A stretch of 64,000 nt of DNA from Lineus longissimus (GCF_910592395.1 NC_088310.1:11665501-11729500); one strand, 5' to 3'; positions 44,294-56,204 are shown, numbered from the stretch's first letter. Program-made: numbers and translations. The notes: generated by a model from the sequence alone, not told the origin.

Positions 44294-44793
44294 NNNNNNN
44301 NNNNNNNNNNNNNNNNNNNNNNNNNNNNNNNNNNNNNNNNNNNNNNNNNNNNNNNNNNNNNNNNNNNNNNNNNNNNNNNNNNNNNNNNNNNNNNNNNNNN
44401 NNNNNNNNNNNNNNNNNNNNNNNNNNNNNNNNNNNNNNNNNNNNNNNNNNNNNNNNNNNNNNNNNNNNNNNNNNNNNNNNNNNNNNNNNNNNNNNNNNNN
44501 NNNNNNNNNNNNNNNNNNNNNNNNNNNNNNNNNNNNNNNNNNNNNNNNNNNNNNNNNNNNNNNNNNNNNNNNNNNNNNNNNNNNNNNNNNNNNNNNNNNN
44601 NNNNNNNNNNNNNNNNNNNNNNNNNNNNNNNNNNNNNNNNNNNNNNNNNNNNNNNNNNNNNNNNNNNNNNNNNNNNNNNNNNNNNNNNNNNNNNNNNNNN
44701 NNNNNNNNNNNNNNNNNNNNNNNNNNNNNNNNNNNNNNNNNNNNNNNNNNNNNNNNNNNNNNNNNNNNNNNNNNNNNNNNNNNNNNNNNNNNN
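44294..44793. other. Assembly gap, 500 N
   Basis: Exactly 500 unknown bases, a placeholder size, so the true distance is unknown. Frames reported across it have no meaning. Confidence 0.99.
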
Positions 44794-45725
44794 ATACAGG
44801 GGATACGGGATTTACTCCTCTACGTATCAGACAACATATAAAGATCTGCAAACTCTGGTTCAGGTTATTGTCTTTACCGGATGACAGGATAACTAAACAT
44901 ATCTTTCTTTGGGATTATGCAGAATGTTTGAGAGGTGTAAACAACTGGTGTTCTGGCGTGAGATCAATTTTCGACAATTGTAATTTGCTTGATCATTTTA
45001 ACAATCCGAGTGTGCAAAACAGAGTGAACGTGAGGATTATTCTCAATAGAATTAAAGACATAATGATGCAACAATACACGGACCTATGGAGCGATCAACT
45101 GAATGCTATGCCAAAACTCCGAACCTACAGGTTACTTAAGCAAGACTTCTGTGTTTGTGATTACGTTTGTTTACCGCTTTCCAGAGCCGGGCGCTCTGCT
45201 CTCGCGAGAATTAGAAATGGAACTTTTCCGCTTAATATAGAACTTGGTAGATACCGCGGTATTCCGCTTGAACAGAGACTGTGCCGTAATTGTGACCACG
45301 GCTCTATTGAGGATGAATTCCACTATCTGTTGGACTGTCTTAATTATGTAAACGAAAGGATGGACCTCTTTCGAAATATTTTGACACGGACCGGTATTGA
45401 CATCCAGGCTCTACCGGACAGACGCAGTCAACTCGGCTTGCTTCTCTCGGACTCTGCCACCGCTGCCCTTGTCGCGCGCTTTCTTCTCTACTCGGGGGGG
45501 GGGGGGCGATTCTGAGCTGGGGGCTCGGGGTCGGTTCTTGGGTGGGTCAGCGGTATTTGGGCTTGGGAGAGTCAAGTTGGGAATAAGTCGGTGGGGCCGG
45601 GATGGTTGTCAATGAAGAGGCAGCAGCAATGATTTAAAAGAGTTTGATGATGTTATAGTGTCTCGTAAGCCTTCATAGGCTGGCATTATTGTACGTAATG
45701 GTGACACTTTAATAAATAAATAAAT
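44794..45725 (+). mobile_element. Non-LTR retrotransposon, C-terminal end of ORF2 and tail
   Basis: A frame open from the gap to about 45515 encodes the C-terminal region found downstream of the reverse transcriptase in many invertebrate LINEs: TGDTGFTPL, KICKLWFRLLSLPDDRITK, ALARIRNGTFPLNIELGRY, and the zinc-binding CRNCDHGSIEDEFHYLLDC. A G run near 45494 ends the readable frame. About 200 bases on, the sequence ends in AATAAATAAATAAAT (45709-45725), a LINE-type tail. It seems to have inserted into the minus-strand LINE that resumes at 45726; its 5' part lies in the gap or is missing. Confidence 0.7.
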
Positions 45726-48523
45726 ACAATACGTCTTAAATAAGTGGTATCGAGTTTCAAAGTTAGCAAATCTAAATTGTGCCAATACCATATTTGTTCT
45801 TTTGTAGAGGTCATTGACCATTTCATGTACCCTTCTCCGACGGACATCATGCCCAAGAAGAATGCCAAGGTGGATTTCTTCAGTGGAAGGCCTTATTAAA
45901 TTGCCATCAAAAAACACCTCGGGTGGATCATTTTGAGGGCCATATACCAATAACTTGCTCTTTGAAGCATTACATGATATTTTAAAAACAATTGAAAATT
46001 GCTTTGCAATCTTCAGCAATTTCTTCAACCCGAACAGTGTTGGAGACATGATGATTACATCGTCTGCGTATGCAAAGGCACCACAGAACACATGACCAAT
46101 GTAGCACCCAAAACCTGACTTTCTTAGACCCGTTATTAATTCATCAATGTATATACCAAATAGTACAGGTGAAAGCACACCTCCTTCTTTTACCACATTC
46201 TTTACAGATAATTCTGCTGACAAAAAGTCACCCCACTTAACCCGTATTTGCTGGCTAGTATACATATTTGCTAGTAACCGTGCAATCAACGGACACAAAC
46301 CCTTTTTTAATAACATTCGGAACAATCTAACGAAATGAACGCAATCAAACGCTTTACTTGCGTCTAACATTATACAATAAACATTAGTGTTACAGTTATT
46401 GTAATAATCGACCACCTGATCATTTACCACAGTGCTACAACTTGCCGTTGACAGGCCCTATTTAAAACCGAATTGTGCATCTGAAGTAGACAATACATTT
46501 TCATACTTTCGAAGGAGTATATAATCTAATACTTTGCCCATTATACTGCTTAAAGATACTCCTCGATAATTCTCGGATGAGTTTATTGACTTGCGGTTGT
46601 TTTTGGGAATAGGTATAACAGTAGACTTGGCAAAGTCAGTCGGACAATACCCATGGGCAGTCATAGAACTTTAATAGCAGTAATGATATATAGATATGAA
46701 ACTTTTGGCCACCATTAATGAAGTGATCTGATCTAACTTCTGGTAAACTATCTTTCTTTCCTCGCTTCAACCGCTTTACACCAATGATCACGTCACGTAC
46801 ACTCACATGGTGGGTTTCATGACAGAGACTAGCACAGCATTTATGAGTTATACCATCGTTGATATCATTTTTTAACGAATTCATTTCATCGTTGTCATAG
46901 GGAACAGAATTATATAGCTTCTTGAATTTGTCAGCAAATAATTTGCATGTTGGTTCTTTCCCCTCGACATTGTCCATCGTATTTGGTAATACATTGGCAG
47001 TACCTTTAATCTTTTTGATATCCCTCCAAAATTCATTAGCTAGACGCAGGCGATAATCACTGTTTTAGGCAAGTTGAACGCGGATGACTAGTTAAAACAG
47101 CTTTACGAATTCGGCCCATTGTTATTTTTACCCTGTAGTGAATCAGCTAGTTTACCAGCTGCCACCCTATCCTGGTTCTTTTTAACCTTTCTGATAGCAC
47201 AATGGTATTGCGCTCTTGTATGGCGACGTATGTTCGCCACGACACCATTATGTGGTCTGCCGTTTTCATTCCAAATCCCATGCCAAAAAATTGCCCTTCT
47301 TTTAAGATCATTAACTTCCTGGTCCCAACCTGCTCTGCCCCGCACAGTACTGGGATTATTAAAAGGGATGTTTTCCTCACTGGCAATTACTCGGGCTGAT
47401 ATAATATCATCATGAAAATGTTCAATCTCCTCTTTGTGGAAAGTACATGAGTAATCTCGACAATTGATAACTGCCACGGGTATGACACTATCACTGAGTT
47501 TCTCGCTTAGAGCATTCTCGTAACTGTTAATCTCATCTGGACTGGCTCGGTCCCATGACAAGGTTTTGGCAGGCTGAGCATTATTTGGGATGTTTTCTCT
47601 CCCTTGAGTCTCTACACGGATAGCCATATGAAGACTCGAGTGACCTGATGGGTTATAACCTTCGTGTAGTACACTATAGCTTTCTATTTTGTTATAAACA
47701 CTCTCCGACACTATAAAGTGATCAATGAGTGATCTGGCACCAGATATCTTACTTTCGTAAGTATTATCCACATCACAAGACTCATGCATCCTCCCACATA
47801 GGAGACTCTCGTTTTGAAGGAAAGTTAACAATGCTCGTGTGTGCGTTGAAACAGCTCGGCATAGGTCAGTATTTATGTCACCGCCTATTATTATGTCCCT
47901 TGCATTATTTCCTGCAATAATTGCTGATACTTCTTGTAAGACATTTTGGAACTCTCTGAGATTATGCTGACCACCGGAATCGGTTGGCATATGTGACCTG
48001 TGCCAGTAAAATCGGGATTATGTCGGCAGTATCAATTCTGAGATAAATGGGGTCAAACAATGACAAAAGAAAAATATCGAAAAAATTGTGAAGTGTTCTA
48101 TCAGTTGGTGTAATAAAATAGGTTTTCTAAATTTGACCCTTAATCCCAATTCTTCTGGCACAGGTCACATATGTTTATCAATATAATTTCGTCCTGTAAT
48201 GCAGCCTTCTTAATGTTTACAGCACAAACACGATTAGACTCCCATTGTACCGGAGTTATTATGGCTTCAAAATTAGCATCCCAAGCAATGGCACAACCAC
48301 CATATGGTCTCCCTGACAGTAGTGATTTACCATCCATTCCTGAAATACCATGAATATGGACATTTTTTCCAATCTCACCCCCGAGTTTATGAATCTGTTC
48401 ATCGAAAAGCCAATGTTCCTGTAACAGGAGAAAGTTATTTTCAGTCATACAATCACTAGTGTATTATTTTCTCCCTGGGCCGAGACCGTTACTATTAAAT
48501 GTGGTAAAGTTCAACAAGCTCAT
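45726..48523 (-). pseudogene. LINE ORF2: endonuclease and reverse transcriptase, broken
   Basis: Reading right to left, the start NFTTFNSNGLGPGRK at 48523 is soon hit by a TAA (near 48467); the endonuclease continues with FLLLQEHWLFDEQ and GRPYGGCAIAW. A 178-bp MITE interrupts it at 47992-48169, then DIIIGGDINTD, SLIDHFIVSE and SGHSSLHMAI complete the AP-endonuclease fold. The reverse transcriptase follows in three frames: STVIPIPKN and NYRGVSLSSIMGKVLD (about 46590), IMLDASKAFDCVHF with its catalytic Asp (about 46370), EGGVLSPVLFGIYIDEL, and AYADDVIIMSPT (about 46070). It ends at KTYC near 45726 where another LINE tail begins. ORF1 lies upstream at 48573-49398. The clade is not assigned. Confidence 0.85.
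47992..48169. mobile_element. 178-bp MITE (family D) in LINE endonuclease, TA duplication
   Basis: The ends are inverted repeats of about 33 bp starting TGTGACCTGTGCCAG, flanked by TA on both sides (47990-47991 and 48170-48171). Removing it rejoins the endonuclease frame between ILIN and MPTDSGGQ, so the boundaries are well supported. No coding capacity. Confidence 0.9.
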
Positions 48524-48572
48524 AATGGTCCTACTGGTCAATACCAATAAAATAGTCAATCTTTCAGAAGGC

Positions 48573-49398
48573 TTACTTATCATTAACGTCACATCTGTTG
48601 GTTGCATCCACTCTGGGACGGATATTCCTTCTGATCATGACACCTTCAGGCCACAGAGAATCACTAAGCAGTTTTGGAAAGTCAGTCTTTCCAACAGTTA
48701 CCTTGAAAGACCGGTATTTCGACTCAGGATGTGATAGACACTTCACCTCGCGTACACTGATATCACAATCACGAACAAATTGTTCAATATCAGATACCTC
48801 GATACCCTTGTCCAACCTATACACAAAAACATCCCGAGAGGGTTCTGGCGCCCCTCTCAGAGTGTCATGTTTGGCCTTTCCTATTATGGCATTGCGTCTC
48901 TTACTTACCTGCCGTTTGTTTTTCTGAGCCTCATGCCTGCCCATGAGAAACCCTTCACTTTCACTTTCAGTACTATTGTTTGAAAGTAACGACTGGGTGC
49001 TACCCCGTAGGCGCATCACATCTCGGTGTGCGATACTTTGTCTCATGCCACCACGATCAGGCCGACCTCCACGGCCTCGCACAGACACATTCATGTTGAT
49101 CCCTGTCATATTTTTTGCCACATCAGCGAAGGAGTATTCCATAGGTGTAATCGGTACTTGTGCTTGCGTTGGTTTCGCACGGCCACGCCCACAAGCAAGA
49201 TTAGGTACGGGTAACCTTAGCACTTCAGAGAACTCCTCATTGTCTCTTATTAGTTCATCCTCCGGAGGATGACTATCACGTCTTGTTCTTTCACCTTCAA
49301 TTTTAGCCAATCTGTCTACAAGCGAGATGTTATTAAGTTCCTCGGGCATTGATCTGAGTATCTTTGCTAGGTTATACGCAGACACAATAAATAACGGG
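48573..49398 (-). pseudogene. LINE ORF1, C-terminal part, split by Gypsy
   Basis: An open minus-strand frame whose first residues come from the Gypsy LTR; the LINE part begins near PLFIVSAYNLAKILRSMP. It is followed by a Gly/Arg-rich stretch (SVRGRGGRPDRGG), a basic linker (KNKRQVSKRRNAI) and a C-terminal RRM-like domain (DVFVYRLDKGIEVSDIEQFV, KYRSFKVTVGK, WPEGVMIRR). This is the layout of an RNA-binding ORF1 protein that coats LINE RNA. The stop at 48573 precedes the ORF2 start by about 50 bases. The N-terminal part is at 54519-54898, beyond the Gypsy insertion. Confidence 0.8.
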
Positions 49399-49403
49399 AC
49401 ACT

Positions 49404-49595
49404 TGTTTCGTTGGGCAGGGCCAGTAGCAATAGAACGGAGACTTATATCGGAGGAAGACTACTAATTTATTCTTGCTGAGCAACCATGCTGTTACAACGA
49501 CAACAACAACACTAATTCCAGAACGACCGGGTGTCTCACACTTCAACCGAAGACAGAAACAAATATTGATAACTGTATAATAGCATCACGCAACA
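49404..49595 (-). repeat. Gypsy 3' LTR
   Basis: Same sequence as 54322-54513. Directly inside, at 49596-49608, the minus strand reads AAAAAAGGGAGGA, the polypurine tract that primes plus-strand DNA. Confidence 0.95.
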
Positions 49596-50056
49596 TCCTC
49601 CCTTTTTTAGATAGTACACATATCAGTACAGAGAAGGTTCAACTTAAACAATTATTCAAAAGGATACACTGACTTAAGAAAAGAGTTTATATGAGAACAA
49701 TCACGTTTGCAGAACTATTAATTACCCAATGCTCGAACTTAGAACTCAAAATCTCAGTAATCGGACTTAAGCTGACAAGACTGATGTCTTAACTATTTGG
49801 AAGAGTCTAATCCACTAAACTACAAATTTCAAACTCACAAATGCTAAATATCACTGACTTAGTGAACATGGTCTATAAGGAATCTTCCTTTGAAAAGTTC
49901 ACACAATGCCTTCATGAATATAGTATGAATGCAGAACATGTAAATTGAAATATTTTCCATCTTTCCCCTGTCAATTACAATACACATCGCAGGATATAAC
50001 CTAAATCTACTACAGTAGTTTCACTCATTTTCATTGATCAAAAATCAAACAAACCA

Positions 50057-50812
50057 TCACTTTGGAACATAATCTGCTAGGTATTTTGGCGGCTTGCTCA
50101 CTCTTGAACTGCGTCTTGTTGGCGCATCAGTGGGCTGAACCGCACCAGATGTACTCTCATCAGGATTTGAATCAGTTGCGCCTGTCTCATTAGAACCATG
50201 AGAAGGTTGAATTGTTGGCGCACTTTCAACCGAATAATCAGCGTTGCCAGTAGGATTCACAGATCCCGATACAGGCGGAGGAGGAAACAGGAATGGTGGC
50301 TCCCGCACAAAAGGTACAGAAGTGTGTCGCATTTGAGACCGGTTGCGACGGTATACTCCCCCAGCACGACTTTCTATCAAGTACGTGCGATTGCCAAGTA
50401 TTTGAACTACTTTTCCAAGAATCCACCTTTCCTTTTCCTTCTTCTCAAAATAAACACTCTGTCCCACTGACAGCTTTGGTAGTGCGCACGCCTTCTTATC
50501 ATGACTTCGTTTCATAGCACTTTTGCGCATTTTTCTACCCTTTGACACTTCAATGTCGCCCTTTTCCATATATGGGATGACTGACCTAGTTTTGTGTCCG
50601 AGGAGCATTTCAGTAGGACTTTGTCCTGTGTCCTCTCTAGGAGTGTTCCTAAGTTCTAGCAAGGCAATGTTTGGATCAGTTCTTGTTTTCCGCGCCTTTA
50701 TCAAAAGTTGCTTTGCGATCTTTACAGCGGCTTCTGCTCGACCGTTAGCAGAATGATGTCCTGGGGACGACTCGATATGAATGATTCCCCAGTCCTTCAT
50801 GAATTTTCGAAT
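50057..50812 (-). pseudogene. Gypsy integrase, C-terminal part
   Basis: The frame starts within KDWGIIHIESSPGHHSANGRAEAAVK, which holds the catalytic Glu of the integrase core, and continues through the C-terminal region (LELRNTPREDTGQSPTEMLLG, KLSVGQSVYFEKK, RWILGKVVQILGNRTYLIES) to a Pro/Ser/Thr-rich tail ending in RRSSRVSKPPKYLADYVPK. A one-base loss near 50805 separates it from the main pol frame. Confidence 0.92.
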
Positions 50813-52728
50813 TCACTAGATGTCAGTTGAGATCCGGTGTCACTTTGGAATATACGCGGGATGCCATATCTAGCAAAGTGTTTCTTAAGCACATTTATCA
50901 CTTGAGAGCTAGTGATTGTTGGCAAGAAGTCAACCTCGATGAAGTTGGAGAAGAAATCCACAGTAACTAAGTACTGGCGACCAGAAATCTCAAAAATGTC
51001 TGCTCCCACTTTGTCCCAAGGACTTTGACCATCATCATGAGGGATCAGTGGTTCCTTAGGGCTACGGGCCCTAAGCTCTTGGCACGGCTCACATGTACCA
51101 ACCATTTGCTTAACATCTTGCGCAAGTCCTGGCCAAAACACGAGACCTCGAGCGCGTCGGAGCATACTGTTCAGTCCCAGGTGAGCGGAATGCAAACGCT
51201 GCTTTATATCGCCACGTAGGTCACAGGGGATAAGGATAGCTTCTCCCTTGAGTATGATTCCACTTTCACAGCTAAGAGAGTCTCTAAAGTCAAAATATGG
51301 CTTAGCCTCTATCGGAGTGTCTTGTTTAGTGTCTGGCCAGCCATTCCGAATGAGACACATGAGAGTTTTCGTAGTAGGATCACGTACGGTGACGTCACGA
51401 ACTTCTTCTAGTCTGGCATCTGAAATGTTCGGAAAGAAGTCAATGTTCATGACTCTTGGTCTCTCATCCAGGGTTTCAAGAAATGCTCGACTAAGGGTAT
51501 CTGCTATGACGAGTTCAGATCCCTTCAGAAATTGAAAGTCAACGTCATAGCGATGCAGGCGCATAAGTAATGACTGGAGCCGTTTTGGCGCTTGGCTCAG
51601 TGGTTTCCTCAGGATTGACGCTAAAGGCTTGTGGTCATTTTCCACAATTACTTTTGTCCCATATGTGTACTGGTCGAAGCGCTCTAAACCAAAACATACC
51701 GACAACAGTTCCTTTTCAATTTGAGCCCAAGATCGCTGCGCATTAGAGAGGGAACGTGATGCATATTCTACTGGGCGTCCCTCTTGCATCAAAACTGCAC
51801 CCATCCTATCCTTACTGCTATCAGTTTGAAGTTTTATTTCTTTACTCGAGTCAAAATAGGCTAGCACAGGAGCCTCGGTTAGCTTTTTGTTGACAGTTTG
51901 AAACGCTTGTTCACAGGCAGTAGACCAACTCCATTCGGCTTCCTTTCCAGTAAGTGCACGAATTGGTCCCAAATCATTGGCGAGATTTGGTAAGAAACGA
52001 GACATGTACTGTATCATGCCGCACAACCGTTTCACGCCAGCGATATCAGTAGGGGCAGGCATTTGCGTTATTGCCTCTATTTTCTGTTTATCAGGTTTTA
52101 CACCTTCGTCAGTGAAGCGATGTCCATGAAATTGGATCTCAGTTTTACCAACTTCCTTCTTATCATTGTTTAGCACAATGTGTCGCTCATCACAGCGTGC
52201 ATAGAGTCTCTGCAGTTTCCGATCGTTGTCCTTAAGAGCTTCATCTCTTGATGCTCCACAACCCGCTACGGTGATATCGTCCGCAATTGTGAAAACACCA
52301 TCCAAACCACTCAGCGCTTCTGCTAGCTTACGCTGAAATATTTCACTACTGACTTTAAGACCGAATGGCAAACGAAGCCAGCGATAACGACCAAACGAAG
52401 TGATCATCGTAGTAAGGAGACTTGATTCATGATCTAACCTCACGTGCCAGAATGCGTTTTTCACGTCAAGTTTACTAAACACCTTTGCCCTGTTTAGCAT
52501 AGGCAAAATATCATCTAGTGTTGGGAGTTTATAATGTTCCCTCATAAGGGCTTCATTCAGTGGTTGGGGATCGATACAGATTCTTAGCTTGCCATTAGAC
52601 TTTTTGACAACGGCCATTTGGCTCACCCATTCCGTTGGTTCTGACACAGCGGTCATGACACCAAGTTCTACAAGTCTGTCTAATTCTTCTTTGACGCCAG
52701 TGTTTAGGCTATCGGCACATTTTTGCAA
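50797..52728 (-). pseudogene. Gypsy reverse transcriptase, RNase H and integrase core
   Basis: A long frame of about 640 codons. Reverse transcriptase: VFSKLDVKNAFWHV with catalytic Asp88, RLPFGLKVSSEIFQ, and FTIADDITVAG (about 147-157). RNase H: LQTDSSKDRMGAVLMQ, RSWAQIEKELLSVCFGLERF and DHKPLASI. Integrase: the zinc region (HSAHLGLNSMLRRARGLVFWPG, then CEPCQELR), then GADIFEISGRQYLVTVDFFSNF and FQSDTGSQLTSSEF with two of the three DDE residues; the third is in the next frame. The frame overlaps the end of the protease frame by about 25 bases. It resembles the K02A2.6/Mag-like Gypsy proteins of invertebrates. Confidence 0.93.
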
Positions 52729-53590
52729 GGTAAAGCTCGCGGTTTCACTTTGGGATTTACCCTGAGGTGCGCTTCCCCAAGGTCACCAAGCTTTGATGCA
52801 GAACTTACTTGCGCTACAAAACGGTCATTGTTAACAGTGATCAATCCCATTTTCTGAATAGTACTCAGGCCAAGTAAGCATGAGAGATTATTTGGCACAA
52901 CCACAAAATTCACATGTTGCACCTCTCTAGTACGAATATTGCGTAGGGGTAGGAGCGCCTCCCCCACCGGTTTCACATTTGTGCCGTTCCACATGATGAG
53001 ATTCCTCGACGTAACTCTAACCTGTTCCTTTTTAACGAATCTCTGGCACAGAGTATTCACCTCTGCACCCGTATCGAGTTGAAAGTGTAAATGACAGCCG
53101 TTTACTGCCATTTTCGCCGTAAGCGTACGTTTTTCCTTCCGTTTCGACGTGACACCTTGTAGAAAGAAGTCGTCATCAGACGAGGATCCGGCGTCCTGAG
53201 TAACTCGTTTCACTTTTGGCTTTTTGCATTTCGCTGCAAAATTGTTCCTACCCGAGCAGTTTTCGCAGGTTTTGCCCCAGGCTGGACACTTTTCTTTCAG
53301 CATTAAGTGTGTCCTCCCACAGTACTTGCACTCTTTAGTTTCTACGCTTGCACTGCTGCTACTAGACTTTTTCTTGTAATGCGAGTCCTTGCGGTCACCA
53401 TGTGGTTGCGACCGCCCACTAGCTTTATCATTAGCCTTAGACTTAGAGTTCGGAAAAGTTTTAGGCCTGCGGGTGCCTTTCACACCTTTCACAGATGAAT
53501 CGCTTTCATTTCGCAGTGCTTTGCCCTGAACTGTGGCTTTTTCAGCGGCTTTGCAGATATTTATGCATTTTTCTAAAGTTAGTCTGGATA
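52704..53590 (-). pseudogene. Gypsy nucleocapsid and protease
   Basis: After a frameshift near 53585 the frame gives LTLEKCINICKAAEKA, a Lys/Ser-rich linker, zinc knuckles (CKYCGRTHLMLKEKCPAWGKTC and CENCSGRNNFAAKC, in short overlapping blocks), and the aspartic protease with its active site FQLDTGAEVNTLC (about 53075) and the second block NLSCLLGLSTI. The C-terminus leads into the reverse transcriptase, which lies in the next frame. Confidence 0.9.
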
Positions 53591-54110
53591 CGCAATAGGA
53601 GTTTTTGCGTGTCTTGGTCGCGGATGCCTAAAACCACACGGTCGCGAAAAATAGAGTCCAAGCTATCAGCATGGTAATTACAAGTTTTTATTAGTGTCCT
53701 GATAGCCGAGAGAAACGCCTCAAAGCTCTCTCCCTGCCGCTGTTCACGCTTATTAAAGATAAACCGTTCATAGGTCTCATTTACTTCGCCTATCGCGTAA
53801 ATGTCGAACTTCTCCAAGATTTCCTGATTCGTCCTCTCATCCTCAGGCGTTCAAACTGAAAACCGTTATAGATTTTCAGGCCTTCATCTCCCAAAGTGTT
53901 GAGGAGTAGAGCAACTTGGTAGGCCCTTTCCTGTTCCGCAAGTTTTGACAGTATTACATAGTTAGTCCATTTCTGTTTGAACAGCTTCCAATTCTCTGCC
54001 ATGCATGGCATTCCCGTTGCACCTAGGTCAGGGACTTATGGAGGTTTTACCACAGGGATGGCTCGTTGAACGGGCCCTACGGCCGCCGCAGCAGGAACAG
54101 GGTCAGCCAT
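53542..54110 (-). pseudogene. Gypsy gag, one stop and a frameshift
   Basis: The frame begins at an ATG at 54110 with MADPVPAAAAVGPVQ. It has a TAA about 24 codons in, continues in the same frame with MAENWKLFKQKWTNYVI, LLLNTLGDEGLKIYNGF, then shifts by one base near 53850 into ILEKFDIYAIGEVNE, ERFIFNKREQRQGESFEAFL and HADSLDSIFRDRVVLGI. This is the retrotran_gag capsid fold. The opening residues resemble the frame at 57782 in the composite element. Confidence 0.88.
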
Positions 54111-54321
54111 GACGAAAAGTATAGTTGGTAGGCACCAACACAGGGAAATGTACAATGTACAGCAGTATACACTTCAGTGCACAGTATAGTAATGAATCAG
54201 CCACAGCGGGTTTTCCCAGACTGCAGATTCGGCAGAGATTACTCAAAGTCTGTAGAGTTCTGTTCGTTAAGAGTTCACTTAGACGGTAGAAAAGTACGTG
54301 AGCTTCCACCGCATGCCACCA

Positions 54322-54513
54322 TGTTTCGTTGGGCAGGGCCAGTAGCAATAGAACGGAGACTTATATCGGAGGAAGACTACTAATTTATTCTTGCTGAGCA
54401 ACCATGCTGTTACAACGACAACAACAACACTAATTCCAGAACGACCGGGTGTCTCACACTTCAACCGAAGACAGAAACAAATATTGATAACTGTATAATA
54501 GCATCACGCAACA
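54322..54513 (-). repeat. Gypsy 5' LTR
   Basis: Pair of 49404-49595. On the minus strand the base after the LTR begins TGGTGGCATGCGGTGG (54306-54321), in the position of the primer binding site. Confidence 0.95.
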
Positions 54514-54518
54514 ACACT

Positions 54519-54898
54519 ATCATCTTTTTCAAGTTTTTGTAAAGCACTTATAATGTCATCGACATTTACATTCTCTTCGTTACGCACATTCGTTGTTTTG
54601 CGTGTCACTTTCCTACCAATTTGGCTTCTCCTATCTGCTTTGCAGTAAAGAAACCAAGTACTGCTTTTTTCACATTTTCAACAGTTCCCGTTTGTAAGGA
54701 AGACACTATGTAAGCTAGAAGTGGCTGTTCCAACATTTCACTTTCCGAAAGACTCTATATGGATTTATCCAAATCCTCATGGCTACCTATAGTTTCCTTT
54801 CCTTATTTTCAGGACTTTTTTTCCTGAGGTGACCTTTGACTGCCTTTGCATTTTCCACCGGTCATTCTTGGCGACGCGCCATTATCGTCACCAGCCAT
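54519..54898 (-). pseudogene. LINE ORF1, N-terminal part
   Basis: On the minus strand an ATG at 54898 opens AGDDNGASPRMTGGKCKG; stops follow after about 30 codons, then SESEMLEQPLLAYIVSSLQ, VENVKKAVLGFFTAKQIGEA and VDDIISALQKLEKDD lead to the Gypsy target duplication. It joins in frame with the C-terminal part at 49398, showing that the two halves were one ORF1 before the insertion. Confidence 0.75.
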
Positions 54899-55646
54899 TC
54901 TTTACTGTTTGGCACGTGCCAGGGGTCCGCGACCACAGTTTGCTCACTATCTTTGTTTTCCTTGATCAGTTTCGACTCACTTTGCATATGAATGGTATTA
55001 ACCACTGGTATGTATGTCCTAAACACCGCAGTCAAACCAGGGCACCAATTTGCATATGAATGTCCACACACACATAATTATGCATTAGTATGTATTGAAC
55101 AGACTTCTGTTGGAGATTTATGGGCGGTTATTACCGCAAATAAAGACAAACCAAAGCAAAGACACTTGTGTAGCATATCAAGGACACGTAGATTGATACT
55201 CCTGGGTGGTTATTACCGCAAATAAAGACAAACCAAAGCAAAGACACTTGTGTAGCATATCAAGGACACGTAGATTGATACTCCTGGGCGGTTCTTACCG
55301 CAAATAAAGACAAACCAAAGCAAAGACACTTGTGTAGCATATCAAGGACACGTAGAATGATACTCCTATGTGTGCCACATCAAAGACATCTGGACAATAC
55401 ATCACGTCAATGCGAAGTCAACAGGCGGCGCCACTGTAATTGCTGTTAGATCTATAAAGTTTATCTTCAACGACAAAACAACGCACTTATTTTCATTGTT
55501 GTAAGCAACGTGTTTTACATGAAAATAGAAATGAACCTGATGAATTTGTTTATAAATTGTAAAAGCGAATAGGGCATAATAAGGCTATTTTGGAATCTGA
55601 TAGTGATGATATAACTGGGCTTTAGGCCTAGTCATATAGATTTGGG

Positions 55647-55986
55647 ATGGAGGAGGTAGAATTATTTCTGGGCGATCGCGTTGCTAGAGCCCTAGGTGAG
55701 GTCAGGATGTCTCTAGAACAGGACTGTGCTGTTGAAGAATCGGTGGTTTTTCAACTAGAAAGCCTATTACGTGACAGCATAGATATTTGTATCGGTGATG
55801 AGTCGGTAGAAAAGATATCAACCCTTCTAGCTAGTGCGCTGCAGGAAATTCGGGCTGTGGTTGATAATCAACAAGAAATTAATGGTGAATTGGAGAAGAA
55901 TGGTCCTGGTGTTCTGCCTTGCAACAACCGTGGGCGTGGAAGACCGCGGTTTGACCTTCCACGGGAACAGATAGAGTATCTTTTGA
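55647..55986 (+). CDS. Unclassified exon with GRGRPRF motif in composite element
   Basis: ATG at 55647 opens 113 codons ending at a canonical donor (GTAAGT at 55987); the frame continues open only briefly. The N-terminal two thirds are acidic and predicted helical (ARALGEVRMSLEQDC, SLLRDSIDIC). The end, RGRGRPRFDLPREQIEYLL, resembles the stretch that precedes a helix-turn-helix in proteins with an integrase-like core found in marine invertebrates and fish, so this may be the first exon of such a transposon protein. No second exon was found in the element; if one existed it has been replaced by the LTR-derived sequence. Function is not known. Confidence 0.4.
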
Positions 55987-56204
55987 GTAAGTCGTCTGTC
56001 ATTCCAGTCTGTCATTCAAGCCCTGTTTGTGTTAGGCACCTAATGTTCGAAACCAAACATTGGCATGATTAGGCCCTACTTGTGAGAACTGTTCACTAGC
56101 CTAGTCCGAAGGTTGGTTAGGGTTCACTAGTCTGTAGGTCCACTAGTCCGAATGTTCACTAGTCTGATACGATTCAATACCAATACGTTTCAAGGCTAAG
56201 CCTA

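Larger units (their letters stand above)
49404..54513 (-). mobile_element. Gypsy LTR retrotransposon, complete but defective, nested in LINE ORF1
   Basis: Two 192-bp LTRs (49404-49595 and 54322-54513), TG to CA, with the exact 5-bp duplication ACACT outside (49399-49403 and 54514-54518). The minus-strand order is gag, zinc knuckles, protease, reverse transcriptase, RNase H, integrase, which is Gypsy order. The LTRs appear almost identical, suggesting a fairly recent insertion, yet the coding region has one stop and at least three frameshifts. The insertion splits the LINE ORF1. Confidence 0.95.

Noticed and set aside
44057-45515. Long frames spanning the N run on both strands
   Set aside because: They exist only because N bases give no stops; only the part after 44794 has real coding content.
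54829-55059. 76-codon plus frame
   Set aside because: Mostly the antisense of the LINE ORF1 start at 54898; no domain.
55120-55370. Three regular repeats resembling a CRISPR array
   Set aside because: The units abut with no unique spacers, the genome is eukaryotic, and the same units form the inverted end at 57844-58006.
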